DNA from: Algivirga pacifica
GTDB lineage: Bacteria > Bacteroidota > Bacteroidia > Cytophagales > Flammeovirgaceae
Length of the DNA stretch: 64,000 nt
Reading direction: 5' to 3'
Assembly (NCBI RefSeq): GCF_039543525.1
Contig: NZ_BAABJX010000028.1
Span: 1 to 64,000 of the forward strand
Below are positions 43,925 to 51,723 of the stretch, piece by piece. The position numbers were made by a program, and so were the translations under genes. The notes under the pieces were generated by a model that did no database searches, was not told the origin of the DNA, and was given only the letters and a program-made list of their open reading frames with translations. Each line of letters starts with the position of its first letter. The first letter of the stretch is position 1.

Positions 43925-44173
43925 TCAGAGAATCTGTAAAAGTCTATTGAATAAGTTTTCAGTAATGTATGAACAAAAGATTGGTTTGAATAATTGCGGA
44001 TGAGTGCTAATCCCCTTCTTTTCTTTAATACTTCAACAATAAATAGTTCAGGAAGAAGTGATAATATATCCTAAACAGCTTCCCTACATATGTTTTATGA
44101 AAATCCTCCGCTTCATCTGCATGTAATGTTTATTACTTTTCCAGCTCAACCATGCTAAAAATAATCTCAAGCC

Positions 44174-45283
44174 ATGAAAAACTATCTATTAACGCTCTTG
44201 ATGACTACTACTTGTTTGTTGGGAGTATATGCCCAAAACTTACAAGAGGAGCAGCTAGACAGTATTCCCCAATCCATGGAGGTAGTGAAGGAAAGTAGGT
44301 GTATTGGAGTTTCTCCGACGCTATCACAACCGTTGTTTACCGGTAACTATTGGGAAGCTACTTTTGCATTGATGCAATTACAGGAAGACAGTGTTTCCAG
44401 AAAGGTATTACTTCAACAGCTCCCTCATTTAGGACTGACACTTCCATTGTTTTCACTGGAGCATCATGAAAAGCTGATGAATTGGTTACCTCTATTAGAA
44501 AAAGAGTATCGTTACTGGATGGAAGGGATGGGACAGTTTCCTAAGGATAAAGTTAGTTTTAAACGCTTGGTGAGAATGCCCGATGGTAGTATTTTAAATC
44601 GTTATTGGGAAAATGTAGAACAAGAAGGGAAACACTATATAGAAGGGGAGTTGGATTCTATCCAAAATGAGCGAGCGATGCAACTTTCTGGGTGGCATAG
44701 TCAAGGGCGTTGGACCGATGAACAGGATGAGACGGAACGTTTAGAAATAAGTAGGTTGGTTCCCGTAGATTTAAATTGCCTGTTATATGTGATGGAGAAA
44801 ACGTTGGCGACTTTGTATTGGCACCAAAAATCCTATGAAAAAGCGAAGTATTTGCAAGGGCTTGCCAAGAAAAGAAGAAGAGCGATCAATGTCTATTGCT
44901 GGAACAAGGTGGCTAAAATTTATAGTGATTTTCATATTGATAAACAGTATCCGGTAAATCGATTTACTGCAGCAACTATTTTCCCTTTAGTGGCACAAAT
45001 CGCCAATGAAACGAGGGCTACACAGATTGCTAAACATCTCCGCAATCACTTTATAGGCTCTACAGGAATCAAGACCAACCTGAAACAAGAGGGAGAGCCA
45101 TTGCCTTTTGAGTGGCCTCCTATTCAATATTTTAGTGTAATAGGTTTGAATAATTATCGCTTCTATTTTCTTTCCAAGCAAATTGAGCATAATTGGTCTC
45201 AAAGTGTTGTCAAATATCAGGAAAGTGAAATGCTGTCTCCTATTGCACAGCAAGTGTTGTCTACTTTCCAAAAGAAGCAGTGA
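44174..45283 (+). CDS. Degenerate GH37 trehalase-like secreted protein
   Basis: A 369-aa protein with a signal peptide (residues 1-20, ending GVYAQ). The body follows the trehalase (GH37) plan: LPLLEKEYRYWMEG, RMPDGSILNRYWEN, SGWHSQGRW, LVPVDLNCLLYVMEKTLATL, and AINVYCWNKVAKIYSDFHI. Trehalases are about 500-560 aa. Here the N-terminal substrate loops are shortened, His175 replaces the catalytic Asp of the SGWDFSSRW motif, the QWDxPNGW signature is eroded to PFEWPPIQYF, and the C-terminal part with the catalytic base and Gly-rich loop is absent. It is unlikely to cleave trehalose and may bind sugar or be a decaying gene, although the frame is fully open. Confidence 0.7.
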   Translation: MKNYLLTLLMTTTCLLGVYAQNLQEEQLDSIPQSMEVVKESRCIGVSPTLSQPLFTGNYWEATFALMQLQEDSVSRKVLLQQLPHLGLTLPLFSLEHHEKLMNWLPLLEKEYRYWMEGMGQFPKDKVSFKRLVRMPDGSILNRYWENVEQEGKHYIEGELDSIQNERAMQLSGWHSQGRWTDEQDETERLEISRLVPVDLNCLLYVMEKTLATLYWHQKSYEKAKYLQGLAKKRRRAINVYCWNKVAKIYSDFHIDKQYPVNRFTAATIFPLVAQIANETRATQIAKHLRNHFIGSTGIKTNLKQEGEPLPFEWPPIQYFSVIGLNNYRFYFLSKQIEHNWSQSVVKYQESEMLSPIAQQVLSTFQKKQ

Positions 45284-45287
45284 CAGT

Positions 45288-45433
45288 GTTGTTGAATCGT
45301 TGAATCGTTGAATTTCACCTTCGGTGAGTTGATTCGAGTTGATTTGTTGAATGAGTCTAGTACATGTCTCAGTCAACAAATCAACTCGAATCAACGAGCA
45401 AAGCTCAATTCAACGATTCAACGATTCAACAAC
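45288..45433. repeat. Inverted array with perfect arms and swapped hairpin modules
   Basis: The arms 45288-45314 and 45407-45433 (27 bp) and 45328-45350 and 45373-45395 (23 bp) are exact reverse complements. Between them on the left is TCACC-TTC-GGTGA (45315-45327), on the right GAGC-AAA-GCTC (45396-45406), which do not match each other. An 8-bp repeat GTTGAATC runs inside the arms. It begins four bases after the trehalase-like stop codon. Confidence 0.92.
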
Positions 45434-45459
45434 GCTGTTTGGCAGTATAATGGTTCTTA

Positions 45460-45474
45460 ATAAGCCGCCTCAAC
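45460..45474. repeat. Single type A unit end at the YfcC stop codon
   Basis: AATAAGCCGCCTCAAC ends two bases from the stop codon of the transporter gene, exactly the position CTCAAC takes at the YqeY stop codon (8285-8290). Confidence 0.6.
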
Positions 45475-45476
45475 AG

Positions 45477-46868
45477 TTATTGCCACTCGAAGAATAGCAC
45501 AGGCCCTAGCAATAATAACATTCCAGCCACAGTGAGTAAAACGAACAGAGGAAGCATAAATCGCAACCATTTATCATAAGGGATCTTACCTATCGCTAAG
45601 ACTCCCATCGTCACGCCACTCGTAGGAATAATCATATTGGTTAGACCATCTCCCAATTGAAAGGCTAGTACAGCCGTTTGTCGGCTTACACCAAGCAAGT
45701 CACTCAAAGGGGCCATAATAGGCATCGTTAATGCTGCTTGTCCAGAGCCAGAGGGCAAGAAGAAGTTTAGGGCACTTTGTACCATAAACATTACCTCTAC
45801 GGATAAGCCTTTCGGCATTTTTTTGACAGGCTCAGAAATATAATACAAAAGACTGTCAATGATTTTTCCATCCTCGGCAATCAATAATATACCCTTACAG
45901 AAAGCGACCACCAGGCAGGCGGTCATCATCTCCTTGGCACCTTCGGTGAAGGCTTTGACCATCGCTCCGCTACCCATCTGACCGATAAGGGCAGAGATTA
46001 TTCCCAACCCAAGAAACAAAGCGCCAATTTCTACCATATACCATCCATGTACTTTCACGCCCCAAGCCAGAAGTAGCAATGCGCCTCCAAACCCAAATAA
46101 AATAAGGATACGTGATGTCGTCAAAGGGATATTCTCAGCTTTCAGCTTACTATTTTCTTCCTGAAGTAGAGCATCTTGACCATACAGTACGCTTTTGGAA
46201 GGAGATTTGGAGATGCGCAAGGCATAAAGCATCACAAAGCTAATCGCAAGAAAGGTCATCACCGTCCATACGACCAGGCGATACTGTAAACCACTAAAGG
46301 TAGGAATCTCAGCAATTCCTTGGGCGATGCCTATCGTAAATGGATTGTAAAAGGCTCCGGCAAATCCAGCTCCAGCTCCTACAAAAGGAATCGCTACTCC
46401 TACTACCGTATCCAATTGCATGGCATGGGCTAACGGAATGGTGATTAGAATAAAAACTAAAACCTCCTCACTCATGCCAAATGTTGCACCTGCAAAGGAG
46501 AAAATAAGCATAATGAAAGGGATGATAATCCATTTATATACCGGATGTTGGCTGCTAAACTGTACGAGTTTCTGCAAACCTGCGTTAATTGCTCCTGTGG
46601 CATTCAGCATTCCAAAGGCTCCGCCTACAATAAAAATAAAGGCAATCACCTCAGAAGCGGAAGCAAATCCTCTTAATGGAGCCGTAAAAAAAGAAAGCAG
46701 TGATTGGGGAGAAGGGGCCACCTCCTGATAGGATCCTGGAACCAGTAGACTCCTTCCATTCACCATAGTTCGATCAAATTCACCGGCGGGAACAACCCAT
46801 GTCAATCCAATAAATAGTAGCAGGATGCTGCTGACAATCACCAGTGTTTCAGGTAACTTAAATTTCAT
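45477..46868 (-). CDS. YfcC/DcuC-type membrane transporter
   Basis: A 463-aa inner-membrane carrier of the C4-dicarboxylate anaerobic carrier/YfcC family (Pfam C4dic_mal_tran-like DcuC group). About twelve hydrophobic helices. Conserved stretches include GLTWVVPAGEFDR near the N-terminus, GAFGMLNATGAINAG, AGATFGMSEEVLVF, GAGAGFAGAFYNPFTIGIAQ, and LNFFLPSGSGQAALTMPIMAPL. Substrates may be basic amino acids or dicarboxylates. The frame extends 16 codons further upstream toward the type A repeat; the ATG of MKFKLPETLV is chosen. A type A unit ends two bases after the stop codon. Confidence 0.88.
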   Translation of the reverse strand: MKFKLPETLVIVSSILLLFIGLTWVVPAGEFDRTMVNGRSLLVPGSYQEVAPSPQSLLSFFTAPLRGFASASEVIAFIFIVGGAFGMLNATGAINAGLQKLVQFSSQHPVYKWIIIPFIMLIFSFAGATFGMSEEVLVFILITIPLAHAMQLDTVVGVAIPFVGAGAGFAGAFYNPFTIGIAQGIAEIPTFSGLQYRLVVWTVMTFLAISFVMLYALRISKSPSKSVLYGQDALLQEENSKLKAENIPLTTSRILILFGFGGALLLLAWGVKVHGWYMVEIGALFLGLGIISALIGQMGSGAMVKAFTEGAKEMMTACLVVAFCKGILLIAEDGKIIDSLLYYISEPVKKMPKGLSVEVMFMVQSALNFFLPSGSGQAALTMPIMAPLSDLLGVSRQTAVLAFQLGDGLTNMIIPTSGVTMGVLAIGKIPYDKWLRFMLPLFVLLTVAGMLLLLGPVLFFEWQ

Positions 46869-46905
46869 ATATAAATCATTTGTAATGAAGAATAACCAAC
46901 GTTTT

Positions 46906-47267
46906 GTTGAGGCCACTTGCGCGGCTGGTTGAGGAGCACTTCGTGCTGTTGAGTTTCACCTTTGGAGAGTTGAGTTTGTCTAGTGAACTGATTGCTAAGT
47001 TTCTTTACAGAAAAAGGTATCTGCTCTAAGAGTTCAGTGTAGCCTGTGAGGTCTGGGGTGACCCCGTACGAGCAAGGCGAAACGCTCTTAGAGCAAATAC
47101 ACACTGAACTATAAAAATACTTAGTAATCGATCCAATAGCTGTATTTTCAGTCAAAATCAATCAACAATCCAACAAAACTCAACTCACCGAAGGTGAAAC
47201 TCAACGAAGCGAAGCTTCACTCAACAGCACGCAGTGCTACTCAACCAACGGCACAAGCTGCCTCAAC
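46906..47267. repeat. Type A hairpin-module array split by a structured insert
   Basis: The left arm (46906-46975) has GTTGAG-spaced modules including AGCAC-TTC-GTGCT. The right arm (47179-47267) has CTCAAC-spaced modules TCACC-GAA-GGTGA, GAAGC-GAA-GCTTC, AGCAC-GCA-GTGCT and GGCA-CAAGC-TGCC. About 200 bp of other sequence sits between. The right arm runs into the cyanophycinase-like gene and encodes its last ten residues. Confidence 0.88.
46990..47130. other. Structured insert with crossing inverted repeats
   Basis: Outer arms GATTGCTAAGT and ACTTAGTAATC enclose GCTCTAAGAG (47023-47032), GTTCAGTGT (47032-47040), GGGGTGACCCC (about 47055-47065), CTCTTAGAGC (47085-47094) and ACACTGAAC (47101-47109). 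The first and fourth pair, and the second and fifth pair, in crossing order, as in a pseudoknot or two competing hairpins. It may be a MITE or a structured RNA. Confidence 0.45.
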
Positions 47268-48133
47268 AACTCAAAGGTGTCTCCTGGAAGATAAATATCT
47301 AATTTCAGCCCCCTTGCTCCAAGTTTGTTCCCTGTCGTTGCTTTTGCGTTGGAGGGATTACTGATACAGACTACTTGTGCTTTTCCGTATACTTTGGCTT
47401 GATTCCCCTTGGAAATACAAATGGCAGTGGACTCATCAATACCGATAGAATGTAACTGAGGGTACTCAATGGCAGTACTGATGATTCGGTTGTATCGGCT
47501 TCTGGCGACAAAGTGCTGATCAATGATGGCTTGTGGCAAGAATCCCAGACCTTCTGCTAGTTCTATATTATCTTTTTCAATAGCAGCAGGGGTAGAGCGA
47601 TACTCCGAATAATTTTTTTCATTACCGGTAATCATTTGCTCACTCATCAAAGCAGCTCCCGCACTAGTTCCGGCAATAGTACTTCCTTTTTGGTAGGCTT
47701 CCTGTAAAATATTCTTCAGATTACTCCCTTGGATACGTTCCATAAAACGGTTTTGGTCTCCCCCTGATAAATAGATCAATGGATAACTTTTGAGGGTTTG
47801 AAGCACTTCCGCTGTTGGTAAGGTATCTCCAGCATAAAAGTTATGAACATTGGTGATCCCTAGTTCAACAAACTGCTTTTTGGCATAAAAGAATGCGGTG
47901 TCAGGCTCACTACTGGATAGCGGCAGAATAGCAATGCTGTCTTCTTGGGAGATATTTGCTTCCTTGATGAGTGATTGTATAAGTGAAACAGGCCGCTTGC
48001 CTCCTCCAATAATAAATAATTTGCCTTGTACCTCAGGCTGTTTACCTGCTTGTAGTAATGTGGTTTTTTCAGCTTTATTTTGACATCCCATCAAAATGGA
48101 AAATAGGAATATATAAGAGATAAATTTGTTCAT
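47237..48133 (-). CDS. Cyanophycinase-like S51 peptidase lipoprotein
   Basis: A 298-aa peptidase S51 family protein. The signal peptide ends in a lipobox (ILMGC, Cys17). The nucleophile is Ser157 in AGTSAGAALMS, and LSGGDQNRFM and IDQHFVARSRYNR are typical of cyanophycinase (CphB/CphE). Such enzymes cut the beta-linked Asp-Arg polymer cyanophycin or small Asp dipeptides; an extracellular or periplasmic role is inferred. The last ten residues (LLRQLVPLVE) and the stop codon are encoded by a type A repeat, so the native C-terminus appears replaced. Confidence 0.88.
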   Translation of the reverse strand: MNKFISYIFLFSILMGCQNKAEKTTLLQAGKQPEVQGKLFIIGGGKRPVSLIQSLIKEANISQEDSIAILPLSSSEPDTAFFYAKKQFVELGITNVHNFYAGDTLPTAEVLQTLKSYPLIYLSGGDQNRFMERIQGSNLKNILQEAYQKGSTIAGTSAGAALMSEQMITGNEKNYSEYRSTPAAIEKDNIELAEGLGFLPQAIIDQHFVARSRYNRIISTAIEYPQLHSIGIDESTAICISKGNQAKVYGKAQVVCISNPSNAKATTGNKLGARGLKLDIYLPGDTFELLRQLVPLVE

Positions 48134-48259
48134 ATTTCAATATACTTATTGAATATTCTGATATGCTTGTAAAAAGCTAAATATTCAAGGTGTTAATGTG
48201 ACGTTTATTAAAAAATTCGTTCACCTATTGCATTTTTTGTAAACGATCGTTAATATTGG

Positions 48260-48465
48260 GGTAATTCGAATAAACAATATCAATGTTTAAAGATGAAAAT
48301 AGCTGTGATACTACAAAGTACTGACTGCAAATCACTCCAACTGATGGGACTGCAGCCTATCTTCGATTGCTAGCCACTGGCAATAGGGGGATAGGGAGAC
48401 GAAATACTCAAGATTAAAACCACTGATCTGATATCTTGGCGGGTAGAATCAGTGTAACTTTTGCT
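48260..48465 (+). ncRNA. Candidate structured RNA upstream of susC
   Basis: Two strong folds lie in this gene-free stretch. CCTATC (48356-48361) pairs with GATAGG (48390-48395), with TTGC/GCAA nested inside. CACTGAT (48421-48427) pairs with ATCAGTG (48448-48454), followed by a T-rich run like a terminator. I could not match it to a known riboswitch or RNA class. It may be a small RNA or a leader of the SusCD transcript. The remaining DNA from 48134 to 48740 shows no gene. Confidence 0.3.
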
Positions 48466-48565
48466 TTGAATAATTCAATTTACTCTATTCTTTAGAAATA
48501 ATACAAACTTCTAACAGGGAATTTCTGGAACATGGATTTACGCTACTGAACACTGTAGTGTCAGA

Positions 48566-48598
48566 TTTGTATTGTCGTTAGTGAAGGTGCAAATTTTG
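48566..48598 (+). promoter_or_regulatory. Possible promoter of the susCD operon
   Basis: TTTG at 48566-48569 and AAATTTTG at 48591-48598 (six of eight consensus positions) are 21 nt apart. The preferred susC start codon is about 140 nt downstream. Confidence 0.3.
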
Positions 48599-48740
48599 AT
48601 GAGGTGTCATATGTGGAGTCTTAAAAAAATCCGAAAATAGTTTGAAAAAGGCTGTTTTTGTAAGTGTTACCCTATTGCCTAAAGATTGTTTGTACAAGAC
48701 CTACACAATTATTTATAATTATTTCAACTCTAATTTTTCT

Positions 48741-51701
48741 ATGATGAAAAGGCTACTCTCATTCGTTGCTATTATGTTATGCATAGTGGTAACAACGTTC
48801 GCTCAGGAGCGAATGATCTCTGGGACAGTGACCGACGGGAGCAATCCACTTCCTGGGGTAACAGTTTTGGTGACAGGAACAACTCAAGGAACAGTGACCA
48901 ATATTGATGGACAGTTTAACTTGACAGTTCCAGCGAATGCTAAAACTATTGAGGCAAGATTTGTGGGGTATAAGACTATAGTGGTTCCATTGAATGGACA
49001 AACGAAATTCTCTATTGCTTTGTCAGAAGATGCCGTACAACTACAAGAAATTGTAGTGGATGGATACTCTACACAGGATATGAAGAAGATGACTTCTACC
49101 GTAGCAGTAGTCGATGCAGCTAATCTTCAGCAACGTCCGATGGCAACATTTGATCAAGCATTACAAGGGCAAGCAGCGGGTGTTCAGGTTAGTTTGAATA
49201 ATAAGGCACCAGGAAGCTCTGCTTCTGTGAAAATCAGGGGTACAGGTTCATTGGCAGGAGCTAACCAAGCATTATTTATCGTTGACGGTGTGCCAGTAGA
49301 TGGACGTGCTTTTGCAACGCTTAACCCGAATGATTTTGCGTCAATACAAGTACTGAAAGATGCTTCTGCCGTAGCCATTTATGGTTCTAGAGGTGCCAAT
49401 GGTGTTGTCGTGATTACGACAAAAGCAGGAGAAAGTGGTAAGCCGGTGATCAATGTGAACTCTTATATGGGTATCTCAGAGTCTACCTTCAAAGGCTTTG
49501 ATATGATGAACTCTAAGCAGAGAGCGGAGTTTGAAGACTTGATTCAGGATGGTCCTACAAGCCAACCACAATGGTACGGTTATATGGGGCAGGAGCCAAA
49601 TACAGATATTACTTCAGACTGGTTTGGAGAGTTTTTCCGTCAAGGAGTAACACAGTCTCATCAGGTAAGTATTTCTGGTGGTAACGAGAACAGCAAGTTT
49701 TACGTGTCTGGAAACTACTATAAAGAAGATGGTATTGTAAGAAAGACAGGAATGGAAAGAGGAACCTTGAGAGCGAACCTTTCTCAAAAATACGATCGCT
49801 TCTCTATGGATCTGAAAACGTCCCTTTCAACAGCAAAGATTGACAATGTTTATAAAAACGATGCGTATAACGTATTGACCATGCTTCCTTACTACAGCAT
49901 GCAAGATGAGAACGGAGAGTACTTGCCATTGGATTACAATGGTAGTAACCCATTTGAGCGTATCGATAAAGGAGAGTTGTCAAATCAGTTGTTAGGAATT
50001 ATCGCAAGCTTACGCTTGGAGTATGAGTTGGCAGATGGTCTAAAAATATGGTCAAGAACATCGACGAACTATGATCAGGAACTGACAAAGGATATTGTTT
50101 CTCCTAATTCATTGTATGGTAAAAATCTAACGCCTGATGGCAAAGGTAGCTTGTCTACGACAACCTATATGGATTATCGAGTAGTAGGAACTAACGCATT
50201 GCAATACAATAAGGCGTTTGGAGATCACGGACTAAATGTGGGCGTATACCAAGAGTATATTCTGGAAAATGGATATAACCAAGGGTTCACCGCTTATGGT
50301 TTTGCGGATGCCGTAACACCAACATTATCATCACCAGATGTACAAGTACCTGTAGTGAGAGGTAGCTATGATAGAAGACAGACACAATTGTCTTACTTCA
50401 CGAGTATGGACTATGATTACTTGGGTAAATATATCTTGAGAGCTACTTATCGTCGTGATGGAACGTCTAAGTTTGGTGCCAATAAGCGTTGGGGTAACTT
50501 CTATACGGTAGGAGCTGGATGGGTGATTTCGGATGAAGCGTTCTTGAGCAATGCATCGGCAATCGATAACCTAAAATTGAGAGCTTCTTATGGTACTGTA
50601 GGTAACCAAGGGGCTGTATCTCGCTACGGTTCATTGGCTACGTTGGCGAATATCAGTTACGCAGGAATGCCAGGGGTATATAGCAACAAGCCTGCAAACC
50701 CTGACTTGCAATGGGAAACGTCTTATCAGTTGAATACTGGTTTGGACTTTGGATTCTTTGATGGTAAGCTGACTGGTAGTGCTAACTACTATAATAATAT
50801 TTCTGAGGATTCATTTATCTATAAGCCACTTCCATATACTTCAGGTTTCTCAGGGCAAACGCAAAATGCTGCCAAGCTACAGAACCAAGGGGTCGAATTG
50901 TCTTTGAATAGTGAGTGGAATACTGTGGCAGGGTTTAGACTGAATTTGTTTGCCAATGTTGCTTACAATAAGTCTAAAGCACTAGAGCTAAATGAAGAAG
51001 GTATAGAAAATAGAGGGTACGGAAAGCTGGAAATTGATGAATTGGTAAATATTGAAGGAGAGCAGTTGTTCTTGGCTAAAAGCATCAACAAAATTGGTGT
51101 TGACCCAGCAACAGGCCGTTTCCTTTTCCGTAACGAAGATGGAAGTATCGTCGATGACTTTACGCAAGCAGATAAAATTATTCTAGGAACTACAGAAGCC
51201 CCTTGGTTTGGTGGTTTTGGAGCTACTGCTGCATGGAAAGGTCTTTCATTGTCTGCGCAGTTTAACTGGGAGCAAGGTGCTACGAAGCTGAACTGGGACC
51301 GTGTAGAGATTGAGCGTGTATATTACGCCGATCAGAACCACTCCGTGAAACTATTGGATTCTTGGAAAGAACCGGGAGATATCACTGCTTACCCTGAAGC
51401 AGGTTCATTCCAACCGTTCTTTGCTACTACAGACCACTGGGAAGATGCCTCTTTCTTGCGTTTGAAGAACGTGACATTAGCGTATGAGCTGCCGTTGACT
51501 TGGATTAAGTCTGCAGGACTTAGCAAGGCTAGAATTTATACAATGGCACAAAACATGATGACGTGGACGTCATTCTCGGGTATTGATCCGGAGATGTCGG
51601 CACCTTATCAGTCGACCAACAACGCGTCTACTTCTGGAGGAGTGAGTAACGCTTATCCGTTGAGCAAAACTTTCACCGTTGGATTGGATTTGACATTCTA
51701 A
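48741..51701 (+). CDS. SusC/RagA-type TonB-dependent receptor
   Basis: An outer-membrane nutrient importer of 986 aa. A signal peptide (MKRLLSFVAIMLCIVVTTFA) is followed by a carboxypeptidase-D-like regulatory domain (SGTVTDGSNPLPGVTVLVTG), a TonB-box-like EIVVDGY, a plug domain (about 90-210, with RGTGSLAGANQALFIVDGVP and YGSRGANGVVVITTK) and a 22-strand barrel ending in TVGLDLTF. The frame is open 33 codons further upstream, but the signal peptide fixes the start. With SusD it forms a pump for glycans or peptides. No polysaccharide-cutting enzyme is next to it, so the ligand is unknown. Confidence 0.95.
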   Translation: MMKRLLSFVAIMLCIVVTTFAQERMISGTVTDGSNPLPGVTVLVTGTTQGTVTNIDGQFNLTVPANAKTIEARFVGYKTIVVPLNGQTKFSIALSEDAVQLQEIVVDGYSTQDMKKMTSTVAVVDAANLQQRPMATFDQALQGQAAGVQVSLNNKAPGSSASVKIRGTGSLAGANQALFIVDGVPVDGRAFATLNPNDFASIQVLKDASAVAIYGSRGANGVVVITTKAGESGKPVINVNSYMGISESTFKGFDMMNSKQRAEFEDLIQDGPTSQPQWYGYMGQEPNTDITSDWFGEFFRQGVTQSHQVSISGGNENSKFYVSGNYYKEDGIVRKTGMERGTLRANLSQKYDRFSMDLKTSLSTAKIDNVYKNDAYNVLTMLPYYSMQDENGEYLPLDYNGSNPFERIDKGELSNQLLGIIASLRLEYELADGLKIWSRTSTNYDQELTKDIVSPNSLYGKNLTPDGKGSLSTTTYMDYRVVGTNALQYNKAFGDHGLNVGVYQEYILENGYNQGFTAYGFADAVTPTLSSPDVQVPVVRGSYDRRQTQLSYFTSMDYDYLGKYILRATYRRDGTSKFGANKRWGNFYTVGAGWVISDEAFLSNASAIDNLKLRASYGTVGNQGAVSRYGSLATLANISYAGMPGVYSNKPANPDLQWETSYQLNTGLDFGFFDGKLTGSANYYNNISEDSFIYKPLPYTSGFSGQTQNAAKLQNQGVELSLNSEWNTVAGFRLNLFANVAYNKSKALELNEEGIENRGYGKLEIDELVNIEGEQLFLAKSINKIGVDPATGRFLFRNEDGSIVDDFTQADKIILGTTEAPWFGGFGATAAWKGLSLSAQFNWEQGATKLNWDRVEIERVYYADQNHSVKLLDSWKEPGDITAYPEAGSFQPFFATTDHWEDASFLRLKNVTLAYELPLTWIKSAGLSKARIYTMAQNMMTWTSFSGIDPEMSAPYQSTNNASTSGGVSNAYPLSKTFTVGLDLTF

Positions 51702-51723
51702 GAACCAGTAAAAGAGAATAAAC

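Noticed and set aside
47023..47109. Integron attC site in the crossing repeat
   Set aside because: It lacks the R' and R'' core sequences (RYYYAAC/GTTRRRY) and no integrase or cassette array is present.
48374..48400. Cobalamin-riboswitch-like GCCACTG followed by a GGGA stretch before susC
   Set aside because: The B12 box and the other conserved segments are missing, so the short match is probably chance.
48642..48740. 33-codon upstream extension of susC
   Set aside because: It would bury the signal peptide inside the protein, which an outer-membrane receptor cannot tolerate.
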